This document shows, in pieces, positions 44,734 to 52,671 of a DNA stretch of 64,000 nucleotides. Source of the stretch: Thalassotalea sp. ND16A (GTDB lineage: Bacteria; Pseudomonadota; Gammaproteobacteria; Enterobacterales; Alteromonadaceae); the NCBI RefSeq assembly GCF_000764205.1, contig NZ_JQDZ01000047.1:1-64000 (forward strand), given 5' to 3'. The notes under the pieces were generated by a model. It saw nothing but the letters and a program-made list of their open reading frames with translations, was not told the origin of the DNA and did no database searches. The translations under genes were made by a program, and so were the position numbers. Within the stretch, counting starts at the first letter, position 1, and each line of letters starts with the position of its first letter.

Positions 44734-46587
44734 TTATCCATTGTCATGTAAGGCGTTAAATATATTTGTCGCAAGTTCGGTGCTAATACCTGGTACTTTC
44801 ATTAGTTCTTCGATATTTGCTTTTTTTACTTCCTGTAAGCCTCCCAGATACTTCAATAGAGCTTGTCTTTTCTTTGCGCCAATACCCGGGATATCTTCAA
44901 GGGTGGATTTTTTGGCAGCTTTTGCCCGTTTTGCTCGATGCCCGGCAATGGCAAAACGGTGCGACTCATCACGTATATGCTGTACTAAATGCAATGCCGG
45001 TGACGTTGCAGGTAAAGAAATTAGCTGATGCGAGCCCGCCATGATTAATGTTTCCAAGCCAGGCTTTCTTGACTCCCCTTTGGCCACACCAATTAGCATA
45101 GGTGTGTTTTTTAGATCCAGCTCGGCAAAAAAACTTTCGGCTCTTGCCAATTGACCTTTGCCGCCATCAATAAAAACAATATCAGGTAATTTATCACTAT
45201 CGGTTACTTTGCCGTAGCGTTTGTTTAGTGCAAAAGACATGGCGGCATAGTCATCGCCTGGGGTAATGCCCAGTACATTATAGCGTCGGTAATCACTTTT
45301 CAATGGCCCTTCAGTGTTAAATACCACACAAGAAGCGACCGTTTGCTGGCCCATGGTGTGACTAATATCAAAACATTCCAAACGTTCTATCTGCTTTGCT
45401 AATTCGAACACATTGTTCAGCTCTCTAAACCTGGCTTGCATCGATTCTTTGTGGCTATTTTTCACATTTAAGGAATTTTCAGCGTTGGTATTGGCCAATT
45501 TCAGGTATCGGGAACGTTCACTTCGCACTTTTGCTGATACTTTTACCTCACGCGACACTTGTTTTGACAGTAAAGCGGCAAATTCAGCTTGCGACTCAAT
45601 CACCATAGGCAAAATAATTTCCCGGGCAATTTTTCCCTGTTCAACGTCTTCGCCCAAATAATGTTGCGCAATAAACGCGCTAATAATTTCTTCATCCGTG
45701 GTGTCGGCAGGAATATTCGGGAAAAAACTTTTGCTACCAAGAATTTTTTGCTCGCGAATAAATAACAAGTGAATACACGCCTGATTTTTTATTCGATAAA
45801 AACCGATAACGTCAAGTTCGGCAGTGACACCACTAACAAATTGTTGTTGTTGAACTTTACGCAACGTCGATATTTGATCGCGAAACTTCGCGGCATGTTC
45901 AAAATCCAGCGCCCTACTTGCCGTTTCCATTTTCTCCACCAGAGTGGCAATAACTTGCTCATTTTTTCCTTGTAAAAACAGCCGCGCTAAAGCTACTTGT
46001 TGCTGATAATCTTCATCGGCTATTTTTCCCACACATGGCGCCGAGCATCGTTTTAGTTGAAATTGCAAGCAGGGTCTTGACCGAGCGCGATAATAGCTGT
46101 CTTCGCATTGTCTGATAGGAAACAGTTTCTGCATCAGCCTTAAACTTTCCCAAACCGCACCGGCACTGGGAAATGGTCCAAAAAACTCCCCTTTTACCCG
46201 CTTGCCGCCACGATGCGAACCAAGCTTCGGGTGTTTATGATCACTGATTAATAAATAAGGGTAAGATTTATCATCACGCAGCAAGACATTATATTTAGGC
46301 TGGTATTTTTTAATGAAATTGTTTTCAAGAATTAATGCCTCCCCTTCGGTATGAGTAACAGTTACGTCAATGGCAGTGATGTGGGCAACCAAGGCTCTGG
46401 TTTTTACACTGCCAACGTCTTTGCGAAAATAACTGTTTAGCCGCTTTTTCAAATCTTTGGCTTTACCCACATAAATAACCGTTTGATCGACGTTATACAT
46501 TCTATAAACGCCGCTTTGTTCGGTTACGGTAGATAAAAAAGCTTTATGATCAAATTCGCTTGCTTGTTTCGACACCTCTTCAGCCAT
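44734..46587 (-). CDS. uvrC: UvrABC excinuclease subunit C
   Basis: A 617-residue repair nuclease making both cuts around a DNA lesion. The N-terminal GIY-YIG domain (SGVYRMYN...VIYVGKAKDLKKRL, about 22-50), a UVR domain (MEKM-type region near residue 210), the RNase H-like C-terminal nuclease (FDISHTMGQQTVAS, VFIDGGKGQLA) and two HhH motifs (LEDIPGIGAKKRQALLKYLG, LMKVPGIS) are present. ATG 46587 follows a GTG at 46590. It lies 33 bp after uvrY. Confidence 0.96.
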   Translation of the reverse strand: MAEEVSKQASEFDHKAFLSTVTEQSGVYRMYNVDQTVIYVGKAKDLKKRLNSYFRKDVGSVKTRALVAHITAIDVTVTHTEGEALILENNFIKKYQPKYNVLLRDDKSYPYLLISDHKHPKLGSHRGGKRVKGEFFGPFPSAGAVWESLRLMQKLFPIRQCEDSYYRARSRPCLQFQLKRCSAPCVGKIADEDYQQQVALARLFLQGKNEQVIATLVEKMETASRALDFEHAAKFRDQISTLRKVQQQQFVSGVTAELDVIGFYRIKNQACIHLLFIREQKILGSKSFFPNIPADTTDEEIISAFIAQHYLGEDVEQGKIAREIILPMVIESQAEFAALLSKQVSREVKVSAKVRSERSRYLKLANTNAENSLNVKNSHKESMQARFRELNNVFELAKQIERLECFDISHTMGQQTVASCVVFNTEGPLKSDYRRYNVLGITPGDDYAAMSFALNKRYGKVTDSDKLPDIVFIDGGKGQLARAESFFAELDLKNTPMLIGVAKGESRKPGLETLIMAGSHQLISLPATSPALHLVQHIRDESHRFAIAGHRAKRAKAAKKSTLEDIPGIGAKKRQALLKYLGGLQEVKKANIEELMKVPGISTELATNIFNALHDNG

Positions 46588-46620
46588 CACTTGTACGCAT
46601 GGTATTGAAGTTAAACATAC

Positions 46621-47265
46621 TTATAGCATTTCAGTATTTAGCATGCCGTAGCGTATTGCCAAATGGGTTAATTCTACATCGTTACATACCGAAAGCTTGT
46701 CAAACATGCGATAACGATAACTGTTGATGGTTTTACTGCTTAAACTTAACTGTGTCGATATATCGACAACTTTTTCACCACGGGTGATCATCATCATAAT
46801 TTGTAATTCACGTTCCGACAAACAAGCAAAAGGGCTTTCATCGGGTTTGTTAAATTGATTTAACGCCATTTGCTGAGCAATGCCCGGGGTAATATAGCGT
46901 TGGCCGCTTTTTACCGCTTTTATCGCCTGGATCATCTCTTGCGGCGGTGTGCTTTTGGTTAAAAATCCTGAAGCGCCAATTTGCATCACTTTGGTTGGAA
47001 ATGGGTCTTCCACATGTACCGTTAAAATAATGACTTTAATATCAGGAGAAAGCCGAATAATTTTCTTGGTGGCTTCCAACCCCCCAATACCAGGCATATT
47101 GACATCCATTAACACGATATCGGGTGAATGATTACGACAATATTGTACGGCATCTTCCCCTGTTGAGGCTTCAAAGACAACATCTATGCCATTTGCATCA
47201 TCGAGTAAACGTCGAATCCCCGTTCTTACTAAATCATGATCGTCAACTAATAATACTTTGATCAT
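46621..47265 (-). CDS. uvrY: UvrY/GacA-type response regulator
   Basis: A 214-residue NarL-family regulator. ATG 47265 is chosen because AGGGTGA lies 6 bp before it. Receiver domain with VDDHD and phosphoacceptor Asp54 (LMDVNMPG), Lys in FLTKSTPP; C-terminal LuxR-type HTH (LSERELQIMMMITRGEKVVDIS...LSSKTINSYRYRMFDKL). UvrY answers to BarA and drives CsrA-controlling small RNAs. BarA is not in the window. The uvrY-uvrC-pgsA order is conserved. Confidence 0.94.
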   Translation of the reverse strand: MIKVLLVDDHDLVRTGIRRLLDDANGIDVVFEASTGEDAVQYCRNHSPDIVLMDVNMPGIGGLEATKKIIRLSPDIKVIILTVHVEDPFPTKVMQIGASGFLTKSTPPQEMIQAIKAVKSGQRYITPGIAQQMALNQFNKPDESPFACLSERELQIMMMITRGEKVVDISTQLSLSSKTINSYRYRMFDKLSVCNDVELTHLAIRYGMLNTEML

Positions 47266-47375
47266 CTTGATCACCCTGTTCTCGTTTGTGTTTGGAAAAT
47301 ACTGTGTGTTAGAAAACTAGTATTTTCATTATGCCAATTTGATTAAAAATGTGCAGATATTTATTCAACTTGGTC

Positions 47376-47639
47376 TTAAAGTTTATGTTGCTTTAACCAA
47401 TTGTTTAACAGACCTATTTGGCCATTTTTATAGGCCGCATAGGTAATTCGAATGGCATTTGAGAGGATAGTACTATCATTCCATTCGGTTTGCTCGTCGA
47501 TCAGTCGGTAACATTCAATCGCTTCTGCTGACAAATAACCGCGGACTTCTTTTTTTCCATCGACTTTTTGTTTATCTCTAAATCTTTGTTGCTTTTGTGC
47601 ATTGGTTAATGCCGTTTTTTTGCTAGGCTTATCAGACAT
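47376..47639 (-). CDS. Hypothetical small basic protein
   Basis: An 87-residue cytosolic protein starting at ATG 47639 (AAGGT upstream). A Lys/Gln/Arg-rich N-terminus (NAQKQQRFRDKQKVDGKK) precedes a compact C-terminal part with VRGYLSAEAIECYRLIDEQ and LSNAIRITYAAYK, which could be a ribbon-helix-helix-like or other small helical DNA-binding fold. I do not recognise a named family. It is divergent from fabA with a 197-bp spacer. Confidence 0.6.
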   Translation of the reverse strand: MSDKPSKKTALTNAQKQQRFRDKQKVDGKKEVRGYLSAEAIECYRLIDEQTEWNDSTILSNAIRITYAAYKNGQIGLLNNWLKQHKL

Positions 47640-47836
47640 GGGCAATACCTTGATTAAAAACCATCAATTTTGTTCACTATGGTTACGGATAACCGTGAAA
47701 ATTGCAATTTATTTAAAATTTTTATTGTTTAGTGTACAAGTGTTCGCTAAAGTAGCGACCTATAATTCTGATAACCGTTATAGTGAACTTTATCGCTAAA
47801 GCAATTATCTAAACTTAACGTTGAGAAACAAGCCTC

Positions 47837-48352
47837 ATGGAACAAAAAAACTCTTTTGATAAAGCGGGTTTAATTCAAGCTGGTACTGGCGAATTATTTG
47901 GCCCAGGAAATAGCAAATTGCCTTCAGATAATATGTTAATGATGGACCGAATCATTAAAATTACAGACGAAGGCGGTAAGTATGGTAAAGGCGAGATCAT
48001 TGCCGAACTAGATATTAATGAAGACTTATGGTTTTTCGATTGTCACTTTAAAGGTGACCCGGTAATGCCAGGTTGTTTAGGTTTAGATGCTATGTGGCAA
48101 TTGGTTGGCTTCTTCTTAGCATGGTCTGGTGGCCCTGGTCTTGGCCGTGCATTAGGTGTGGGTGAAGTGAAATTTACTGGCCAAATTTTACCTACCGCGT
48201 CAAAAGTAACTTATAAAATTGATTTAAAACGCGTAATTAAGCGTAAATTATTTATGGGTTTAGCCGATGGAGTTGTATCGGTTGACGGTAAAGAAATTTA
48301 CCATGCAACGGATTTAAAAGTCGGTTTATTTACTGATACTTCTAAATTTTAG
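47837..48352 (+). CDS. fabA: 3-hydroxydecanoyl-ACP dehydratase/isomerase
   Basis: A 171-residue enzyme of unsaturated fatty acid synthesis: it dehydrates 3-hydroxydecanoyl-ACP and isomerises the product to the cis-3 form. The catalytic His and Asp are in [32 protein letters not shown] is conserved. Length as in E. coli FabA (172). Its partner fabB is not in the window. Followed by a REP/terminator block. Confidence 0.97.
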   Translation: MEQKNSFDKAGLIQAGTGELFGPGNSKLPSDNMLMMDRIIKITDEGGKYGKGEIIAELDINEDLWFFDCHFKGDPVMPGCLGLDAMWQLVGFFLAWSGGPGLGRALGVGEVKFTGQILPTASKVTYKIDLKRVIKRKLFMGLADGVVSVDGKEIYHATDLKVGLFTDTSKF

Positions 48353-48357
48353 CAACT

Positions 48358-48380
48358 GGTTGGCGGGGTTTTAACCTCGC
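48358..48380. repeat. REP-like hairpin element
   Basis: GGTTGGCGGGGTTTTAACCTCGC (read as two pieces GGTTGGCGGGG and TTTTAACCTCGC), followed by GTTATTGCCGCAGGCAAC. Confidence 0.75.
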
Positions 48381-48400
48381 GTTATTGCCGCAGGCAACTA

Positions 48401-48435
48401 AAAAAAAGGGAAGCTATTGAGCTTCCCTTTTTTTT
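48401..48435 (+). terminator. Terminator after fabA (first copy)
   Basis: AAGGGAAGCT-ATTG-AGCTTCCCTT with an A-run before and a T-run after; 49 bp after the fabA stop. It can also act on the minus strand. Confidence 0.9.
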
Positions 48436-48440
48436 AACCT

Positions 48441-48462
48441 GTTGGCGGGGTTTTAACCTCGC
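48441..48462. repeat. REP-like hairpin element
   Basis: Second copy of the GTTGGCGGGG...AACCTCGC hairpin, again followed by GTTATTGCC and CAGGCAACT. Confidence 0.75.
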
Positions 48463-48502
48463 GTTATTGCCCCAGGCAACTTGGAGTAGCTATCGCTATC
48501 GT

Positions 48503-48525
48503 GCGAGACTAAAGTCCCGCCAACC
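48503..48525. repeat. REP-like hairpin, compensated variant
   Basis: GCGAGACTAAAGTCCCGC followed by CAACC. Relative to GCGAGGTTAAAACCCCGC the inner stem changes from GTT/AAC to ACT/AGT on both sides, so pairing is kept. Confidence 0.75.
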
Positions 48526-48603
48526 AAGAACCTAACCGGTTGTAATTAGGATTGTACTTATCCCCGGCAGGCAAGGATAACCTTTAGAGGGTACTAAAAT
48601 AAT

Positions 48604-48638
48604 AAAAAAGGGGAAGCTATTTAGCTTCCCTTTTTTTT
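48604..48638 (-). terminator. Terminator (second copy), downstream of the DUF3466 gene
   Basis: AGGGGAAGCTA-TTT-AGCTTCCCTT stem with flanking A- and T-runs; it would serve the minus-strand DUF3466 operon. Confidence 0.85.
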
Positions 48639-48687
48639 GTAACCTCGCTTTATTACGCAGGCAACTTGGAGTAGATAATGCTACCGT

Positions 48688-48710
48688 GCGAGACTAAAGT
48701 CCCGCCAACC
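48688..48710. repeat. REP-like hairpin, compensated variant
   Basis: Second copy of GCGAGACTAAAGTCCCGC plus CAACC, 15 bp from the DUF3466 stop. Confidence 0.75.
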
Positions 48711-48724
48711 AAGAGCCTAAACGA

Positions 48725-50500
48725 TTAGAACTTACGACGTCGTCTAAACATTAACGCCAAAGCCGCGAATGCTGTCATAAAGCCAAAACTAGCACCACTG
48801 CGCTCGACTTTTTCACCCAACTCTTCAGAACAATCCAGCTGCGTAAGTTCTTCGCCGGTAGGCGTTAGATAAACCGCTCGTAGCACGTCTTCCTGAACCA
48901 CTTCACCGGTTTCCGGGTTTAATATTTTTTCACCTTTAGAGTTTAACTTATCAGATTTCACCCATGCGGTACCTAAAATTTCATTACTGGCGTTGATACT
49001 ATGCCCTTCTACAATCACATATTTCGCTTGATCTTCACAAGTTAAAAAGTTGTTAATATTATAGAAATTGTCATTGTTAACGTCGTACATAAAACCATGA
49101 CGACGTCTTCTTACCTCAGGACTATCAACAAAATCTTCAATTTCACCTTCGCCAACAATCATATTATTTTCATTGATTGCATACGGATAACTCGATGATC
49201 CGGGAAAGAAATCTGTCGGGAAAATAGCTTCAATGTCGGTGGCGTTGGCATCGGCATAGAAAAATTTGGTTCGCGCTTTACCATTAACGTAGGTCCACAT
49301 ATACCCCGTTAATAAACCATTGTTATTGATATCTAAAGCACGGGATTCAAAGTAATCATCCCGGTCCATAAATTCAATAACTTGATCATCTTTAAACACA
49401 GCGGCCATCGATGCGGCTCTTTCAGTCTTTTTAGGTGTGGTTTCATCCTCATCCCACCAAAAATGCGAATAACCAACAATAACACCATCATCGTTAATAC
49501 TGGTTGCGGCACCGGTAAAAGGACGTTTATCATCTTCATGCACATTCACTACGCCAATACCTAAATCAACGGCATTTACTATGGTGCCCGATTCGTCCAT
49601 TTCCCATTTAAAGGCGTTCGAGTAGTAAAGCTGAGATCTTTGAATTTGTACGCAAATTTCAAACGGTATGTCATCGGCGCGATCATCACAATAATCATTT
49701 TCGGCTTCGATGTTTTCAAGCGTGGTTTCGTTTAAGTCAACACTCGAAGTGCCAACAGCCGTTCGATTAATGTTAATGTCATTGATCGATGATAAGCCGC
49801 CGTATTTTGCTTCAAGCGGTGTTAATTCAACAATATTTGAACCATCAAAACTCACCCAGCCACGCGCGCTAAATTCACTGTAGAAATGAATTTCTTCTTC
49901 ATCACCATCTAAAAAAGGCTCTAAAGGTAAATAGGGTGCAGATGAACTCCCAAATATCCAACCATCATCGGTTATCCCTTTGGGCACATCGATGGTAGAG
50001 CGGGTTAGTGCGTCGGTGTCAGGGAATACCGTATCAAATACCTGCAATTCGCTAGACACTGTAGTGTTTCCATCAAAGACAAACACCAGAGCATCGCCAT
50101 ATCTTTGATATTCAGACGCACTTTTATCTTTTGTCGTTGATGACGACAACCAGAGAATCGTCCAGGAAAGTCCGTTGCCGTCAGGATTTCCGGCGCGTAA
50201 TAGCGCTTCGGCTTCATCATCGATTTCAAATAAATCGTAATAACGATCGTGAGTGTTTTTTGACAATTTCACGATTCTGTCAAAATCATCATCATCTAAA
50301 TAATCATATTGAACCGGGAAATTATAGGTGGTGTTGCCAGACAACACGGCTTGGCCTATGTTGTTTTCAACACCGTAGGTATTTTTTACCGTATCAACAA
50401 GGCCTAAATCTTGAATGGTGTAGCTTACTGCATGCGCAGACTGGCTGATTAAAGCACTACTAATGCTTAAGGCTAAAACAGATTTTATCAAGGTTTTCAT
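48725..50500 (-). CDS. DUF3466 exported protein with a C-terminal sorting-like tail
   Basis: A 591-residue protein with a signal peptide (cleavage after SAHA, residue 24), an acidic beta-rich body with repeated asparagine-glycine turns (SINDDGVIVGYS, DINNNGLLTGYM, AINENNMIVGEG), as in DUF3466 proteins of Vibrio and Shewanella, and a C-terminal tail of a small-residue motif (SGASFG), a hydrophobic helix and RRRRKF. The tail resembles GlyGly-CTERM/rhombosortase sorting signals. Its start overlaps the uup stop (TAATG). The function of the family is unknown. Confidence 0.88.
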   Translation of the reverse strand: MKTLIKSVLALSISSALISQSAHAVSYTIQDLGLVDTVKNTYGVENNIGQAVLSGNTTYNFPVQYDYLDDDDFDRIVKLSKNTHDRYYDLFEIDDEAEALLRAGNPDGNGLSWTILWLSSSTTKDKSASEYQRYGDALVFVFDGNTTVSSELQVFDTVFPDTDALTRSTIDVPKGITDDGWIFGSSSAPYLPLEPFLDGDEEEIHFYSEFSARGWVSFDGSNIVELTPLEAKYGGLSSINDININRTAVGTSSVDLNETTLENIEAENDYCDDRADDIPFEICVQIQRSQLYYSNAFKWEMDESGTIVNAVDLGIGVVNVHEDDKRPFTGAATSINDDGVIVGYSHFWWDEDETTPKKTERAASMAAVFKDDQVIEFMDRDDYFESRALDINNNGLLTGYMWTYVNGKARTKFFYADANATDIEAIFPTDFFPGSSSYPYAINENNMIVGEGEIEDFVDSPEVRRRRHGFMYDVNNDNFYNINNFLTCEDQAKYVIVEGHSINASNEILGTAWVKSDKLNSKGEKILNPETGEVVQEDVLRAVYLTPTGEELTQLDCSEELGEKVERSGASFGFMTAFAALALMFRRRRKF

Positions 50501-52416
50501 TAACTACTTTTCTCTTGAAGTTCTTCTAATTCTTGCCATCGGTCAAAGGCGATTTCTAAATCGCCCTCCGCTTTATGTAAAGCGTCTAATACCGATTGCG
50601 TATATTCACTATTATTATTAAAAAAATCAGCCGCGTTCACTTGTTGCTGATATTCATCCACTTGCGTTTCAAGGGTCTCGAGTAAAGCCGGTAAAGACTC
50701 TAACTCGCGTTTGTCTTTATAAGAAAGCTTATTAACAGGCTTTTCTTTCACGAGCACTTTCGGCTGCGCTTTTTCTTTGCCTTTTCCTTTGAGCGCAAAT
50801 TGTTTGTTTTGTTCCGCTTTCAACGATAAATAATCTTCAACGTCGCTATAACCGCCAAAAATTTGCGCAATATGGCCACTGCCATCGAAATAAAGGCATG
50901 AATTCACACAGTTATTTACAAAATCACGATCATGGCTGACCAATAGTACCGTACCCGGGTAATTAGCGACAACCATTTCGAGTAATTCTAAGGTTTCGAT
51001 GTCCAAATCGTTGGTTGGTTCATCAAGTATTAATAAATTACTCGGTTTTAAGAACAATTTCGCCAGTAATAAACGATTACGTTCACCACCAGACAATGCC
51101 CTTACCGGGGTTCGGGCCCGTTTTGGACTAAACAAGAAATCTTGCAAATAACCCAGTACATGGCGAGTTTTACCGTTTACTGTAACTTCTTGTTTACCAT
51201 CAGATACTGCATCTTGTACCGTCATGTTAACATCAAGCTGAGCCCGATGTTGATCAAAATATGCTACTTCGAGGTTAACACCTTGTCGCATCTTGCCAGA
51301 AGTTTGCGTTAATTGCTCGGTAATTAATTTTAATAAAGTAGATTTACCGGTACCGTTACCACCAATGAGTGCTAAGCGGTCACCGCGGGTGATCAACAAA
51401 TCTAAATTGTTGATGATAGTTTTATCATTAAACGCCATGTTTAAGTTAAAACATTCAAACACTAACTTACCGCTGCGCTCCCCAGTTGACAACACCATAT
51501 CGTCTTGTTTTTTCACATCGCGACGGGCTTTTCGCTCAACCCGAAGCTTTTCAAGTGCCCTAACCCGGCCTTCATTGCGGGTTCTGCGCGCTTTAATCCC
51601 CTGCCTGATCCACACTTCTTCTTCGGCTAAACGTTTATCAAACAATTCGTTTTGCGTGGCTTCTACCTGTAAATCATGCTCTTTTTGTTGCAAATAGGTA
51701 TCATAATCACCGGGATAACTGGTGAGTATGCCACGGTCTAAGTCGATAATGCGCGTGGCTAATGAGCGAATAAATGCCCTATCGTGCGAGATAAACACCA
51801 CGGTACCGCTATAGCCTTTTAAGAAGTTTTCCAGCCACAATACACTTTCAATGTCTAAATGGTTGGTCGGCTCATCAAGCAGCAAAACATCAGGGCTGGT
51901 AACAAGTGCTTGTGCAAGGGCAATTTTACGTAACCAACCACCCGATAACTCATTTACATTTTGATCGGCATTCAACGATAACTTGCTTAATACCTGCTCA
52001 ACCCGCTGCTCGTCTTCCCAGGCATTGTTTTGCTCAAGCTCGGTTTGGATCTTCGCCATTGTTTCCAGGTTTTTGTCACTGGGATCCTGGGCGACAACAT
52101 TGATGATGTCATGGTATTGTTGAATTAAAATACCGTTTTCTTTTAAGCCTTCAGAAACGTAGGAAAAAATGCTTTGATCGCAAGACTTTGGCGGATCTTG
52201 TGCCAGCATGGCCACATGCACATCGTTGGAGATCGTCAGTTTGCCATCATCGAGTTTTTGCTGGCCGATCAATATCTTCAATAATGATGATTTTCCGGCG
52301 CCATTGCGCCCTACCAGACAGACTCGCTCGCCGGTTTTAATTCTTAATTCAGTGTTGTCAAGAATCTTTCCTTCACCGAACGCCAGCTCGGCATTTGTAA
52401 TTCTAATTAGTTCCAC
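50500..52416 (-). CDS. uup: ABC-F family ATPase Uup
   Basis: A 638-residue soluble protein with two ABC ATPase domains. The start at GTG 52416 gives MELIRITNAELAFG, matching the family N-terminus; the 10 codons before it do not. Walker A motifs GRNGAGKSS (about 35) and GGNGTGKST (about 345); signatures LSGGWLRK and LSGGERNR; Walker B LLLDEPTNHLD and LILDEPTNDLD. A C-terminal coiled coil (LESLPALLETLETQVDEYQ) is typical of Uup. Uup acts on ribosomes and branched DNA intermediates. It overlaps the glutaredoxin-like gene by 14 bp. Confidence 0.94.
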   Translation of the reverse strand: MELIRITNAELAFGEGKILDNTELRIKTGERVCLVGRNGAGKSSLLKILIGQQKLDDGKLTISNDVHVAMLAQDPPKSCDQSIFSYVSEGLKENGILIQQYHDIINVVAQDPSDKNLETMAKIQTELEQNNAWEDEQRVEQVLSKLSLNADQNVNELSGGWLRKIALAQALVTSPDVLLLDEPTNHLDIESVLWLENFLKGYSGTVVFISHDRAFIRSLATRIIDLDRGILTSYPGDYDTYLQQKEHDLQVEATQNELFDKRLAEEEVWIRQGIKARRTRNEGRVRALEKLRVERKARRDVKKQDDMVLSTGERSGKLVFECFNLNMAFNDKTIINNLDLLITRGDRLALIGGNGTGKSTLLKLITEQLTQTSGKMRQGVNLEVAYFDQHRAQLDVNMTVQDAVSDGKQEVTVNGKTRHVLGYLQDFLFSPKRARTPVRALSGGERNRLLLAKLFLKPSNLLILDEPTNDLDIETLELLEMVVANYPGTVLLVSHDRDFVNNCVNSCLYFDGSGHIAQIFGGYSDVEDYLSLKAEQNKQFALKGKGKEKAQPKVLVKEKPVNKLSYKDKRELESLPALLETLETQVDEYQQQVNAADFFNNNSEYTQSVLDALHKAEGDLEIAFDRWQELEELQEKSS

Positions 52417-52648
52417 AGATAAACTCTTGTAATTGTTGTAAATCAAAAGGCCAATATAACGCTAGGTTAGATGGCAAATGTTCAAGCACGGGAATGCTGG
52501 TGCTGTACAGTTCGACCAATTTGGCATCATCAATAATATCCACGTATTGATAATCATCATTATTGATTAACTGTACACACAAGGCCTCAGCCAGTTCGCA
52601 CAAGTGACACCCTTCGGTGCCATATAAGTTATAGATTCTTTCTTTCAT
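52403..52648 (-). CDS. Glutaredoxin-like protein (DUF836)
   Basis: An 81-residue thioredoxin-fold protein with the redox motif CHLC (residues 14-17) after NLYGTEG and the cis-Pro in STSIPVL. DUF836/Glutaredoxin_2 proteins are small and of unknown target. It lies 23 bp after rlmKL and overlaps the uup start, so it belongs to one transcript rlmKL-grx-uup-DUF3466. Confidence 0.85.
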   Translation of the reverse strand: MKERIYNLYGTEGCHLCELAEALCVQLINNDDYQYVDIIDDAKLVELYSTSIPVLEHLPSNLALYWPFDLQQLQEFICGTN

Positions 52649-52671
52649 CGTAAATGCTCTATAAACGGCTT

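Larger units (their letters stand above)
48353..48724. repeat. Duplicated REP-terminator block between fabA and the DUF3466 gene
   Basis: The gap holds two rounds of the same parts: a terminator (48401-48435; 48604-48638), an AACCTCGC...TTAT.GC.CAGGCAACT phrase, a CAACTTGGAGTAG phrase and a GCGAGACTAAAGTCCCGC hairpin (48503; 48688). The second hairpin end stands directly before the DUF3466 stop. A direct duplication of about 185-200 bp is the simplest reading. No gene is seen. Confidence 0.85.
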
